In this document: positions 9,601 through 21,283 of the stretch, one piece after another
Layout: each line of letters begins with the position of its first letter
Numbering within the stretch: the first letter of the stretch is position 1
NCBI GenBank assembly: GCA_018902385.1
Contig: JABSSW010000033.1
Coordinates: forward strand, 434,001 to 498,000
Source: Physcia stellaris
Lineage: Eukaryota > Ascomycota > Lecanoromycetes > Caliciales > Physciaceae
Length of the DNA stretch: 64,000 bases
Reading direction: 5' to 3'
Program-made: the position numbers and the translations under genes
Notes under the pieces: generated by a model
Database searches by the model: none
What the model saw: the letters and a program-made list of their open reading frames with translations, nothing else
Told to the model about the DNA's origin: nothing

Positions 9601-11463
9601 GTGGCTTGCCGTTTGCCATAACTTCCAGCTGCAAATTTTCATGCTCTGTGTTGTTTTCCAGCTGATCCAGTGCAAATGTTCCAACGCCGAGCTCTTTATC
9701 CTTTCTGTACTCATTCCAGTCATACACCTGTAGAGTGAGCGCATCTGTAAGAGATGTAATAATGACATGAATGGTTTGATTCCAGCGAGGATTAGCATTT
9801 TCGTGAACTGTCTTTGTCTTCCCTAGAGGAGTCCGACCGTTCAGTGAGACGACGGTGTACGGATCAGGGGTACCCGCCAACTTGTCGGCATTCTTGAGAC
9901 CGTGGGCTCCATGGATCGTGACAGCTAGAACGCCGATGGCCTGGTCGACTGGATTACCCGCCAGCATCTTTGCAATCTCAATCGGAAAGACATTCGGCTC
10001 GTACATTATAGGTTCAAGATTGCCATGAATTTGTTCCTTTATGAACGACTCAAGCCCAGGTATGAAATTGATATCGAATCCAAGCGTGTCCCCACCGAGT
10101 GGCTTACACACGTAATCTATTTCTGGCCGCCCCATGAAGCAGAACTCGACCTTCTCGATATGCGGAAATGGTATCTGTAACTTGATCTTCACTCGCATCA
10201 ATCCGGAAAATGCAAAATCCTCAACGATTACGTCTAAACCCTTGCTGATGATGCCCTTTCCGACGCGAATTTCCAGGGCAACTTTCGGATTGATTTTGTT
10301 CTTCAGCTGTCGCTCCGTGAGATCCATCGTGTCGTTTGGTGTAAAGCTGAATTTCCAATCCATCAAGACAGTGTCATCTTCCGCCTTGGGGTACGTCTTC
10401 ACATGATCCATCCGCGGAGGTTTAGTACCCAGTATGAAGGTCTTCATCCGAAGACTATCAAGGAAAGCAGGCGTAGACGTACTGAGGACTTGATCCACGG
10501 AATTTATAATTGTAGTGCACAGGACGGGAGCATAGATCGGCCAGAATTTGACGAGAAAACTGTTGATCCACTCCAAGCTCTCGTTGTCTGTTTCCAATCT
10601 TGCTTTCGCCATCTCTCGTTGAACATCGTCACGAAAATTCCGACGGACGCGGCGAATGGATGTTCGGTAATATGTCCCGCAAATGGCCATGACGATGAAA
10701 ATCCATCCTAGACCACCTCCTAACACAGCGACTACCCAAGAGCTGAGACAAGCAAATACGATAACTCCTGTGTTGTGATACCAATCTACGAGAGTCAGTG
10801 CAGTCCTCCACTGCGTACTGTAGCAAGACTTACCACCAAAGAACTTGTCATCCAGCTTACTCTCGAGGAAAGTCGCATGGTCAAGTAGACTCTCCGCAGC
10901 CTCTACTTCAGTAATGCTGCCTTCGCCAAATCTGGGAGCCCACCCCACTTTCTCGACGAAACGGGCGGCCTCGTCTTGATGTATGTGACCATTGGGCACG
11001 GCGGGCTTACCATCAGCCGTGGGAGAGGCTGGCACCGCTCCTTCTTTACTTGGTGGAGGTAGGTCGTATTGGTCAGGCGTTCCATCATCCTATCATAACG
11101 GTCAACCTGGCGGTCTTCTAGTTTTGGAAAGATTTATATTTTACTATATCTGTAGCAATTTCTGTAGCTTTGGGCTTTTTGTCACGGTAGAATCCTGCAG
11201 GTACTTGCTAAAGTATCCAGACTTAGCAAAGACCTATGAAGGTAGGATATCAAGGCGCCACGTACAGATCGAGCTTGGGCAGCCTTCTCTTGAGGCGTTG
11301 CGTCTGCATTGAATTGAAAAGCTGCAGATCCAGCTTTCCTAGACTCGTCGTGTATCGTTTGCTCGGCATCATGAGCGGACACGCTACTGTTGGAATCTCG
11401 TGCTGCTTCCGCAGCGCCCTGCGACTTGAGCTCTCCAGCTCGAGAGTGCAGGTTCGACAGCAT
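6678..11463 (-). CDS. Tricalbin-like ER–plasma-membrane tether (SMP and multiple C2 domains)
   Basis: Six exons on the minus strand: 11463–11266, 11089–10834, 10785–8413, 8364–8224, 8167–8022, 7973–6678, giving 1469 residues. Order: a disordered N-terminus; a hydrophobic hairpin (VIVFACLSSWVVAVLGGG then WIFIVMAICGTYY); an SMP lipid-transfer domain starting ESLEWINSFLVKFWPIYAP; then C2 domains recognised by GVLAVTIHGAHGL, ARFTVEQAKDL, GVMRLHFQNARDL, a degenerate one at LLIFKIVEGTF, GTLRVDVLDAADL, and a last degenerate one. The fifth keeps the Ca-binding pattern DRNGYSDPYCKFELNG. Tricalbins (yeast Tcb1–3, the extended synaptotagmin family) tether cortical ER to the plasma membrane and move lipid. 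Introns 10786–10833, 8365–8412 and 7974–8021 are each 48 nt, stop-free and in frame. An in-frame GTG 51 nt upstream of the chosen ATG was not used. Confidence 0.92.
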
Positions 11464-12223
11464 TGCGCTGCAAGAAGTGGACTTCTCTACTTCCCGGCTC
11501 GATGAACAGCCCACATTCGAGAAGACCTATGCTAGATCGAAGCAAATAAGTGCCCCAAGGCGCCTGTGGGCGAAGGGCAAAGGTGAGCTGGGAAAAGAAA
11601 GCTGGAGAGCTTGCGGCGATCTTCACAAATCCCAGCCAGACAATTCACTAGACCCCGACGCTAAAACTCCGCAGGGATGTGACTCGAAAGTCAATTGAGT
11701 GTAAGCTTCTTCTCCACAGCTTTCTTCATCACCACCAGAGAACATATGAGCCTTGATGGAAAAGAGTCGGGTATCTCATTTCAGATCGGGAGCTATCTAC
11801 GAACAAAATCCAGGCGATAGAGCGGCTAAGCAAGCGGTACGAGCAATCTCGCAGTCTTACAAGGAGTAATAGGCTCTGTCACCCACCAATCAATGCGAAC
11901 AATCAATCACCGCGATAATCACTTGCCCAATCAGTTGACGGAGATACAAGGTCGCCTAGCATTGCCAATAAGAAGTTGTTCATCACATTGCGGACAAGCT
12001 CGCTTGGGCTTTTCTATTCAGCTTATAACCCGAAATGGCGGCTTTTCAACAGACGCTGCTATGTCACCGAGAGCTTTGGTCATTCTTTGGCGAATAATGT
12101 CATATCGAAACATCTGTAATGAATTCATGGCTAGCTATGCAGAGACACTTTTCGCCCAACGCTAATCGCACGACAGCTAAACTCTAGGCTTAAATACAAA
12201 CTCTGGCTCTTCTCCAACCGAGA
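11464..12223. other. Intergenic between tricalbin 5' end and STI1 3' end
   Basis: 760 bp. Expected to hold the tricalbin promoter and the STI1 3' UTR. No supported ORF or repeat. Confidence 0.6.
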
Positions 12224-14208
12224 TCAACGAGTCCGGATAACACCAGCAATGATGAGCTTTTGAATCTTCGCCCGAATGCCGGGGTTCTTCATGTGGTCCT
12301 GCAAGGCTGACGGGTCGCCTTTGGCCTGCTGCAGGATAGACTGCATGACTGGATCCTGCAAGATGCTCATGATCTGCAAATGACACGTTAGTTGATAGAA
12401 GGGGGAAACGGGCCTGTGGATGTCTAGTTCAAACATACCTCTGGGTCTCTTTGAATCCTCTCCGTGGTCTGCTCCTCTGTCTCATTCTCCCGTCCGGCAA
12501 ACTGAGCTTGTAGCGCCTTCTGCTGCTGCTGCTCGATCTCTCGGCGATTTGCGCCACCCTCATCGTGTTCCATGGCCTCGGTACAAACATCGGAGCATTT
12601 ACTGTATTCCTTCATTGCGAAGTACGCTTGCGCTTTGCGGAGGTATGCACGGATGAATTTGGGGTCTTTCTGTATCGCAGTGTCGCAATCGCTGACGGCG
12701 CTCGGGAAGGTCATCAGTTTGATCAATGCTGCAGCGCGATTAGAATAACCTCGCGGGTCTTCTGGGGCGCGCTTCGTCATCTCCGTGTACGCCTCGACAG
12801 CGCCAGGCCAATCGGCATCTTTAAACTTTTGATTGCCGAGTTCCCGTGCCTTGTCTGCTTCGTCCGGGTTGATATAGGCTTCTTTCTCTGCCTTGATCTG
12901 GGCTTTTTCGGCTGCACGAAGCTTGTTGAGGATATCTGGGGTGCGGTGTTCGGTTAGGGACTTCTGATAATTCACAATAGCCTGAGGCAGGTCGCCCAAT
13001 TTCTCATATGATGTACCGATGCGGCCAAACGCCCTATAAGCATATCAGAGAGGGCAAGATTAATTATTTTTGTTGTCTTAACTTACTTTGCAATTATCTT
13101 AAAGTCCGCAAGAACCTCTCGGCCTTCCTCGATAGCCTTCTTACAGGTTTCGATAGCCGCTCCGAAATCACCTTTTTCAAATTGCGCGGCACTCATGTTG
13201 GTCAAGTAGGTAATATCCTTATGCATCTCCCACGCTTTGTTATAGTGCTCGATGGCCGCGTCGAAGTCACGCTTCTTATAGTTTTCGGTACCAAGCTTCT
13301 TCTCATTGTCAGCCTCTTCCTTTGCTTTTCGCTTAGCAATGGCTTCTTCGTCTTCAGGCTCCGGCTCAGGCTCCGGCGCGGGTGCTTTAGCTGATTGGGA
13401 TGGCTTGGTTGATGAAGGGCGGAAATCCGGCATAGGTGTGTCCTCCTCATCTTCTTGTGCGCCGCTGGGAGCAGTTGTTTCGCCAGCGCCTTCTCCGCCC
13501 GCAAACGACATGTCTATTCCAAGTAACACACTCATGACCTGGAGAAACCTTGGATCCCTCATCTCCTCACCAATACTGTTCGGGTTCTGCCTCAGCCGCT
13601 GCAGTTTGGCCATGAAAGTAGGATCGGCTAAGTAGGAGCTGGTTTTTGGGTTGCTCGCAAGCTTCTGGATCATTTGTGGGTCATTGAACATATTACCCAA
13701 GCCGCCCATAGCATCACCGCCAGCACTAGCTCCAGCTTCGGCTTCTATGGCGCGTTTGACCGCTTCCAGGCCTGACTTTGCTTGAGCATTTGCCGGGTCA
13801 AGCTCGAGAGCTTTTTCGAATGCGTCGGTCGCATCAACTAGAGGACATTCGTCAGAACTGTGATTAGAGAGAGTCTTGGTCGGTGAAAAATACGTACCTA
13901 GGCTTCCTTTACCATGCAAGGCGGAACCCTTGCGACCCCACCCTTTGGCCCAGTCTGGTTTGATCTCAGTAGTCTTGTTTGCATCTTCTAAGGCCTTGTC
14001 GAAATCTTTCTTGGACGCGTATGCGCCAGACCTATTGGAATATAGCACATGATTTGTCGGCTCAAGCTCAATGGCTTGCGAGAATTTGTCACTTGAGTGG
14101 GTCAGAGCATGCTCCACGATGGCGAATCGAGAATTGGACCTACATAGCTTCATCAAACCTTTTCTCTTGGAAAGCTTTGTTGCCCTCAGCCTTCAACGTA
14201 TCTGCCAT
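12224..14208 (-). CDS. sti1: Hsp70/Hsp90-organising co-chaperone Sti1/Hop
   Basis: Five exons: 14208–14144, 14091–13898, 13837–13087, 13033–12439, 12373–12224, giving 584 residues. The first TPR domain starts at MADTLKAEGNKAFQEKRFDEAI and continues HVLYSNRSGAYAS. The DP1 segment (MIQKLASNPKTSSYLADPTF) follows, then an acidic Pro/Glu linker (EPEPEPEDEE). TPR2A (GTENYKKRDFDAAIEHYNKA) and TPR2B (ARELGNQKFKDADWPGAVEAY) come next, and the DP2 end (DPVMQSILQQAKGDP…GVIRTR) is intact. Sti1 bridges Hsp70 (via TPR1/2B) and Hsp90 (via TPR2A) in the cytosol. Length and domain order match yeast Sti1 (589 residues). Confidence 0.96.
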
Positions 14209-14550
14209 CTCATCTAATTATTTTTGAAAAGTTGATTATGTGCAAGAGGGAATGAAATCAATTCCGCGACCGAAAGTCAATGGGAAATATGAAAATCAAC
14301 ATGCGAATTGGGTGAAGTTGGATGCCATGATTGGTATAAGGTAGGGCTCAAACACAAGCTCTAAGGTACTAGAATCTTCGGTGCTCACCACGCTAGTAGA
14401 CGTCACAGAGTGCGCTGCTATTCCGCACCTAGAACTAGCCTACTTTCGATGTCAGCCTTATCAAAGACTTTCAGATCCTGAGAGCCCGGTCATTACAAAT
14501 TGTTACTGTCGTGTCGTGAATATTAATGAATGCTTTGGGACAAGATAGAG
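14209..14550. other. Divergent promoter, STI1 / RPC34
   Basis: About 340 bp between two start codons facing away from each other. No ORF seen. A bidirectional promoter is inferred. Confidence 0.55.
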
Positions 14551-15697
14551 ATGGCCGACGGTTATGACGCTACTCCGACCATGTCCGGTGCGTTGCGTCC
14601 AGCAAGCGAAGAAGGTTCTGCACAATTAAGTATAGAAGAGCTCAAGAACACATTATATGCGCGGTGCGCAAATCAACCTCCAGAAAAAACTTTCAATCAA
14701 GATGATCTCCTAGCCTTTGGAATCATCCCTGATGACGATCCTTCATTGCTGCACGCTTGCACCCATCAGCTTACCCAGAAAGGCTTGTTGAGAGTGTACA
14801 AGCAGGCAGAGGGTGTCTGCTGGAAGGTCGTCAAGAAGGAAGACGCAGCCAAGTAGGGAAATGTTCGGTTTTTGTTTCGTGGTCTTCTGGACTAATAAAT
14901 GCCACAAGGTACAAAGTCCTGTCTGATGAGGAAGCCGTATTGTATGCCTTAGTGGAGTCTTCAGGACGAGAGGGCATGTGGACAAAACATTTACGCTCAA
15001 AAACGGAGATGCACCAGACTACATTAATTCGATGTTTGAGAACGTTAGAGAATAGAAACTACATCAAGCCAACTCGCAATGTTAAATATCCAGGTCGCAA
15101 GAATTATATGCTAGCTCATCTGCAGCCCTCTGAAGCAGCTACTGGAGGCCCTTTTTATACCGACGGCGTTCTAGATGACGAATTTGTACATCAAATGTCT
15201 ACTTGGGCTGAAAGGTATATCATTGGTCGAAGCTGGTCCCATCGTCCACAATCGGAGAGCTCGAAAAGGAAAACTTGAAAACTCTTAGTAGAGAGCAAGC
15301 CGAGCAGTTGCGAGCGGAAGAAATTGCTCGGGGAAACGTTGGCAGGCAAAGGACTAAGGACATGTTACCAATGCCGCCCGGTTACACAGGTTACCCTAAG
15401 TTGTCTGAGATCACAAAGGCTATCAATGCATCCGGCTTGTCAGGTGTCCTGTTGAAGGAGGCAGAGATGCTACAATTACTCAATCTTCTTGTCTGGGATG
15501 CAAAGGTGGAGAGAGTACCAAGCATCAAAGGTTATAGAGCTGTACGTCGAGTCCCGGAAGCTGGCGGTCCTGAATTCGAGAATGGATTGACAGAAGCACC
15601 CTGTGGTCGATGTCCGGTCTTTGAAATCTGTGAGGAGGGCGGTCCAGTGAATGCTACGACGTGCGAATATTTCGAGGATTGGCTCAACCTTCTCTAG
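14551..15697 (+). CDS. rpc34: RNA polymerase III subunit Rpc34 (RPC6), with an internal frame break
   Basis: Exons 14551–14852 and 14909–15697. N-terminal winged helices (LSIEELKNTLYARC; KVLSDEEAVLYALVESSGREGMWTKHL; HQTTLIRCLRTLENRNYIKP) are followed by WAERYIIGRSW. The C-terminal module PPGYTGYPKLSEITKAIN ends with LTEAPCGRCPVFEICEEGGP, which carries the cysteines of the iron–sulfur site reported for the human homologue. Rpc34 belongs to the Rpc82/34/31 subcomplex that recruits Pol III to TFIIIB and opens promoters. Between about 15245 and 15290 the frame changes by one base: the first part would stop at TGA after SSKRKT while the family sequence resumes as KTLSREQ. One missing A in an A4 run would restore 363 residues. 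A slightly upstream ATG (14539 region) is possible. Confidence 0.92.
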
Positions 15698-16813
15698 GAC
15701 TAACATAGTTTTCACCGAAAAACCCGAGTGTCATACAATCACTGCTCGCAGCGTCACAAAAGCTCGCCGAAAAAAGAATGAACAGAGTATAGCCGAACCT
15801 GAGAAGCCCATCGAATCCAAAGCTCCAAAAATATCACTTCAGAGTTTGGACATTGGAATCCGAACTCGGGAAAGCCTCGGTTCGACGAGTGGTCCATGTC
15901 AATTACCGGACTCAAATTTGTCCTAGCCTCTTAGGCGAGTGGATGGACTATTTGACTGGGCAGAGGTGATTGGGACCAGCTGCAACAGCAATCTAAGTCG
16001 GGCTTCTGATTGGAGAGGCTATTCAGAGTACGCTAGTAACTGATCTACCCTTCGCTTCCAACACTAACAGCGGAAAGAAGAATGAGTGGCTTTTGCTATA
16101 TCGGAAACGTTAAAAATCGGTAGCTGCAAATGCAGAGGTGAAGGTAGAAAACGCCGACTGCCCTACATCTACTCCATATCATACCTAGAGCAGAGTCCGT
16201 AGGATTTGTTTTACAGCCCAGTCAATAGCGTCTCTCGCGCCTCGCTCTGTAATGTTGCGCACCACATTGCATCCCACCTTCATTCAGCCCTCCTTCCTTC
16301 GGATTGAACATCAGAACTGTTGAGTTATCAGCAACGGGAATCTGACACACACGGCATCTCCAAGCGATGCTCGATACTAATAAGCCTTCGGTTGAAGCAA
16401 GCTCCCATTTGCTTGCTTCAAACAAGCACCTCCAGCTTTTGACGTCAGAATCCTATGCGCGTGTCTCTCGTTTTACCCGCACGCCTCTTGGCCAGTGCTC
16501 CAAAATCCTAGTGCTTTTGGGGTCCTTTCTGGATCCCACACCTGCAGCTACATAGGTATGGGTCTCTGCTTCGTTTCATTCTCCTTCGGCTTCCTCTCAT
16601 CCTCCTCAAAGTTTTCCCAATCCCGAGGGGTCTTGCTCCTAGAAGCCCTTTACAAGTCTTTATTTGTGGCATCTTCTTCCGCGCCCCACTCCATTGTATG
16701 AATATTCAAGATACAATAAGTCGGGTTTTCAAGACCGTTGCCTTGTGGCGGTCTCTTATGTTCTAGGGGCTCTCTATCAGAGCGTAAGTGTTCCGGTTTG
16801 AATCGAAAGCGCC
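15698..16813. other. Intergenic, promoter of the sugar transporter
   Basis: 1.1 kb upstream of the MFS gene, whose start has a good context (gccATGg). Only short ORFs without recognisable content. No repeat or RNA gene identified. Confidence 0.55.
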
Positions 16814-18894
16814 ATGGCAACACAGCATAAAGAGGTGGTGTCCTCAAAGGACTCTTCAGAGACCGATATCCCCGGAGATACGCAGGATTATAGTGAAAAG
16901 CTTTCGGAAACTCCTGGCAGGAAAGGATCATACAAGCAGGAAGACGAAAATTACGACAATCTCAACTACCCGCCGGCATGGAAGTACGAGAAGTGGTTTG
17001 TCGGAGGGTACAGCCAATCGCGAATGATTAAATTCAAGAAGCCGAAAACCATGTACACGGCGATCAATCTGTTCGCTGGTAAGAATCTCAATGCTATCCA
17101 ATTTGATCTCCAACCGCTTATTGGTATATCGTACAAGGTGTCGCCATCATGTTTTATGGATATGATCAGGGTGTTATGTCCCAAGTCAATTTAAACCCTG
17201 ATTATCAGTCGCACATGGATATCCTTCCTGTAGAGGGTAAATTGCTTTCCACCTTGTTAGACGGAGTCTGTATTGATATTTGGGGCAGGATATCCAACGC
17301 ACGTTGCAGCAGAAGGCGGCATTGTTGCGGTGTATTACATTGGCACATTCATCGGCGCTCTCATAGCCGGCTCTTTGGCTGATCGATGTGGTCGTATCAA
17401 GGCTGTAGTATTCGGTGCAATGTGGGCGCTGCTCGGTGCTATCCTGCAAGCATCTGCGCTCAACATTGCCTGGATGTGCTTTGGTCGCATCATCGCTGGC
17501 GTGGGCGTCGGAGCCATCGATTGCGTTATCCCCGTGTGGTCCGCCGAAGTCAGTAGCCATTCAGCAAGAGGTGCTTTCCTAGCTATTGAATTCTTCATGG
17601 TAGGTACTACCCCTACGTATGCACGGTGTTTGGCTAAATTTCTCCGTGTCTAGAATATTGGAGGTCTTGCCTTGGCTTACTGGATCGAATTCTTTGCCTA
17701 CCTTGATGCCAATAAGGTCATGGCTTGGCGAACTCCTTTGGCCCTTCAGATTATCTTCATTTTCATTATAGGCATTGGAATTAACTTCTTCCCAGAGTCT
17801 CCCCGATGGCTTATGAAGATGGGTCGCGAAGAAGAAGCTCGCAATGTTCTAAAAGCTACACGTGAAGGCAATGTCGAGAACGAGTTGAATGGAATCAAAA
17901 AGGTCGTCAAGTTTGAGTTGGAAACCTCAACATCCAATCACTATGTTGCCATGATATTCCCCAAAGACAAGTATGGCCGACAATTGAGATGGCGGGTAGT
18001 ACTCGCAGTCTGGTTACAGATCATGCAGGAACTTGTCGGCATTGGTGTCATTACGGTGTATGCTGTTGATCTGTTTCAGGACGCCGGTTTTGGCCTGACA
18101 CTGAGCAAATTGCTCGCGGGTTTCAACAATCTTAGCTACATGTTCTCAGTCATTTTTGCAGTCATCACTTTGGATAGGTACGGCCGTCGCGGTAAGTTTC
18201 TTCCTAGTCCACGGCGTGGGAATCTTCCAGCTGATGTTTTGTAGCCACTATGGTCTGGGGCGCCGTTGGCATGGCACTCATCTTGCTCATTGCCGGAATA
18301 TTAGATAAATTCGCGCAAGTCGAAGGCCCGCACCAAAGGTCGTATGGGGCTGGAGTGGCCGCCTTCACCTTCTTCTACACCGCAACGTTTGGTGCTACTT
18401 GGCTCACAACCCCTTGGCTCTACCCTACGGAGATCTTTCCCCTCAACGTCCGGGCCAAGGGTGGGGCATGGTCGGTTGTGGGATGGTCCATTGGTAATGC
18501 TATCATCACCATGATCACTCCTTTCCTCTTCCAGGCAATCAGCTACGGTACCCTTCTATTATTGTTTGGGCTGAACATCTTCTGTATACCATTTGTGATT
18601 CTCATGTATCCAGAGACGGCTGGACGATCATTGGAGCAGATGGATACGTTTTTCGAACACGGAGGCAGCTGGAACGTGTTTAAAGCCAGCCATCGGATCC
18701 GAGATCAGGGTATCGAGGACTGGAGATGGACCAAAAAGCTCCACGAGGATGATCAGAAGGAGCTTGAGTCGGGTCGGAAGATGAGTACTGCCGTTCGTAG
18801 CCCTGAAGAAGACGAGAAGGATGCCAGGCAAAGCTGGAAGAATCGACCAGTGTACACCTTCAGGCGCAAAGCATCAAATGCAGGCCTCATGTAA
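16814..18894 (+). CDS. MFS sugar-porter-family transporter
   Basis: Five exons: 16814–17078, 17138–17236, 17289–17599, 17654–18191, 18245–18894, giving 620 residues. The protein has ~85 cytosolic N-terminal residues, 12 predicted membrane helices and a long charged C-terminus. Sugar-porter signatures are visible: DQGVMSQV after TM1, DRCGRI after TM2, PESPRWL after TM6, DRYGRR in the second half, and YPETAGRSLEQMD after TM12. The TM7 motif is MQELVGIGVITVYAVDLF rather than the hexose-porter QQ-x-x-G-(I/N)-N…YY, so the substrate may not be glucose; this subgroup has many uncharacterised fungal members. Plasma-membrane uptake of a sugar or related polyol is inferred. Confidence 0.9.
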
Positions 18895-19301
18895 GGTATC
18901 TTGGTCTGGGGGTATGGGCGGACCTGGGACTGGCAATTATTTCGGCTAGCGGGCCATGTGTATTATTACTTTCGTGGAATTCATATTCATAGGTTTAACC
19001 TTGAATGATCCATCTACCAAGCGTGGTAACATTTCCATCACTAGACCTATGTGAGGCTTTTCTCGCGGTGTACAGCATGCAGTCCCACCTCGAGGGAATC
19101 CTTTGGGAGCACGGAAGTATCACAAATCCAGACCACGCCTCATGTATCCCTGTATACTTGAAGTAGGCTCACTTGCAGCTGTCAGCAATCGCAGGTAATT
19201 GTTGCAAGATGGCATTAGCGAGATCCGCCAGGTGACTTCCTAGTACTCTTGCAGCGTGAATTATCTTTGATCGACAACGCAGCCCGTAGGAAAGCAGCGC
19301 T
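18895..19301. other. Intergenic
   Basis: 407 bp between two genes on the same strand. No feature recognised. Confidence 0.5.
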
Positions 19302-20788
19302 ATGCCGACAGAAGAGTATTGGGGTTATCTGATCAAAGAGGACAAAAGTCCAGCGCCGATATTCGAGCAGCTGCTGCTGGGTATCGCCAATTACATCGTA
19401 TGCTTTCCTTTGCCGATGAAACTCGCTTTGCTGGTCCGTAAGCTGACTAGGCTACATGACAGAATGGACAAATCGCGCCTTGGGACACCCAGTGCCTGAC
19501 ACCAGCCAAACTTGCAGCCTACTACCGTCTCGTCGGCGGCGATTACAATGGCCTCTTTCTTGAAACCCCGCCGCCTTCTCTCTCCTTCATCTACCAGTCC
19601 TTGGGTTGCTACCACACTCTCCAACCCGACAAAGATGCTTATGCGCCCCCCTCCATCCCAGCCTTGACTCCTCAAGGCTTCGTACGATGGCAGACCGTAC
19701 AGCTTCTACTCGAACCGGAAGAGCATGTACCACTCCTGCAAACTGCTGTCAAGCGATTCGACATCTCAAACCCGGCGGACGGCAACCCGTTTCCAAACTG
19801 GCTGCCCAGAGATGCATTGCCCTCAAAACCTGACCCGGACATGCTACAATGGCACGAAAGAGTATCGGACAACCTCATGATAGAAGTGCAAAAATCGCAA
19901 GCTCGCAGGATCCCCAACATGCATACCAGAGCACTCAGCGACGTGGCAAGTGAAGGCACGCTGGAAAGCTCAAGAGATTCCCATTCCAGAGGTTCATCAG
20001 ACGACCAGTCCTTGATCAACGCGGGAATCCACTTTCCCGAATCACGACTTCGACCAGTCTTCAGGCCTCCAGAACCGCTCCATATGCCACCTGCCAACCG
20101 TCCCCCGATGCAGCAGCGGGGAGCTATCAGAGAGCCTGTACCCTGGAACCCAGAGCGCCGGCGTAGCAACAGCGACCCCCAGTACCACCGCTCGCAGTCA
20201 GCTGGCTGGTCGCACAGAGACGAGACAGGCCGCCGAACCACGGTCGTCCGCAGCAACACACAACCCCGCGCACGCCCTCGAAGCCCCAGCACCGTCTCCA
20301 CCTCCTCGGCATCATCCACAACCACGAGTTCCGGCTCGAGCTCAGACGAATCCGAAGACCACGATCGCCATCGACGCCGCACATCATCCACGGCGACGCT
20401 GCAACCGGCCCGTAGACACTCCAGTCATCATCTGTGTTCCCTGCCGGCTACCCAATCCCCGCGCAGACCTTCCCCAAATAACCCCTCTACCTTCCCACCT
20501 CGCCCGACGCCACAGCAGACTCCCGAATCTAGCCTTCCTCATCGTCATCCGTCTGCACCCGGTAGGGCAAATACACGCGGTCTCAACGTTCGCTGGGGCG
20601 CAGATAGCGTTCATGACATCCCGCCTGGGCGAGATCGAGGCAGAGCTGCGGAAGGGAATAGCAGGGCAAAGAGTGAGGAGCGACCTCGAAGGAGCGGTGA
20701 TGGCGGGGAAGAGAGAGATGATAGAGGGCTGGTTAGAGGCGTGGGGGGGCGAAGGTATCCCACTGATGGGACAGCAGGGTGGCGATAA
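19302..20788 (+). CDS. DUF7514-like fungal protein with disordered Ser/Arg-rich tail
   Basis: Exons 19302–19397 and 19463–20788, 473 residues. The splice joins LLLGIANYI to NGQIAPWDTQCLTPAKLAAYY, then …LFLETPPPSLSFIYQSLGCYH and IPALTPQGFVRWQTVQLLLEP. I recall this ~150-residue N-terminal domain as DUF7514 of filamentous ascomycetes; the name is from memory. The remaining ~300 residues are low-complexity (Ser/Thr runs, Arg/Pro-rich) and end GGRRYPTDGTAGWR. No signal peptide or membrane segment. Function unknown; possibly a scaffold or regulatory protein. Another frame is open over the last 220 bp, but the RRYPTDG ending looks family-like, so I kept the stop at 20788. Confidence 0.75.
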
Positions 20789-21283
20789 TTTAGAAAGAGT
20801 GGATAAAGGACGCAATGGCGTTTGGGTGGGTTGATACACCTGTTCGACATATTTTCTAGGTATGGATTATTTGTAAAAAAGTAAAAGGTGCATCTAGTAC
20901 TTATCGGGGAAGAGCAATGCGTTAGATGTACAGTTCCTCTGTCGTCGTTGATTCGCATGCACAGAATCATAAACTGAGATTTTCAAAGATGCCCGGCGAA
21001 CCGTAGGTTTAGGCACGAGGAGAATGGTGATGAGAGATCGAATTTCGTTACGAAGAGACGAATAACGAGGAGGCTAGGTATTCCTTGGTCGAAAGTATCC
21101 GGCTATTTTGCCAGAATAAGATTTACTTTGCTCAAACGGTGTTCCACATTCCCTGATTTTCCTCATCCATATAGCCCCCTCGAACGCCATGCTAGATGAA
21201 CATCAAACGCAAATCCAGGGTATTGCTCGACTCCATCCTCCTTGCGCCTTTCGCTTCCTCGCACCCAATCAATCCTGCGATCT
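20789..21283. other. Intergenic, convergent
   Basis: 495 bp between the 3' ends of the DUF7514-like gene and HOS2. Nothing recognised. Confidence 0.55.

Noticed and set aside
11464-11514. An apparent MGCSSS N-terminus on tricalbin suggesting myristoylation
   Set aside because: The first codon is GTG, not ATG; the first in-frame ATG is at 11463, so no acylation motif exists.
15245-15290. Programmed ribosomal frameshifting in Rpc34 and the other broken frames
   Set aside because: The four breaks need different directions, lack a shared slippery site and all coincide with short homopolymers, which fits sequence error better.
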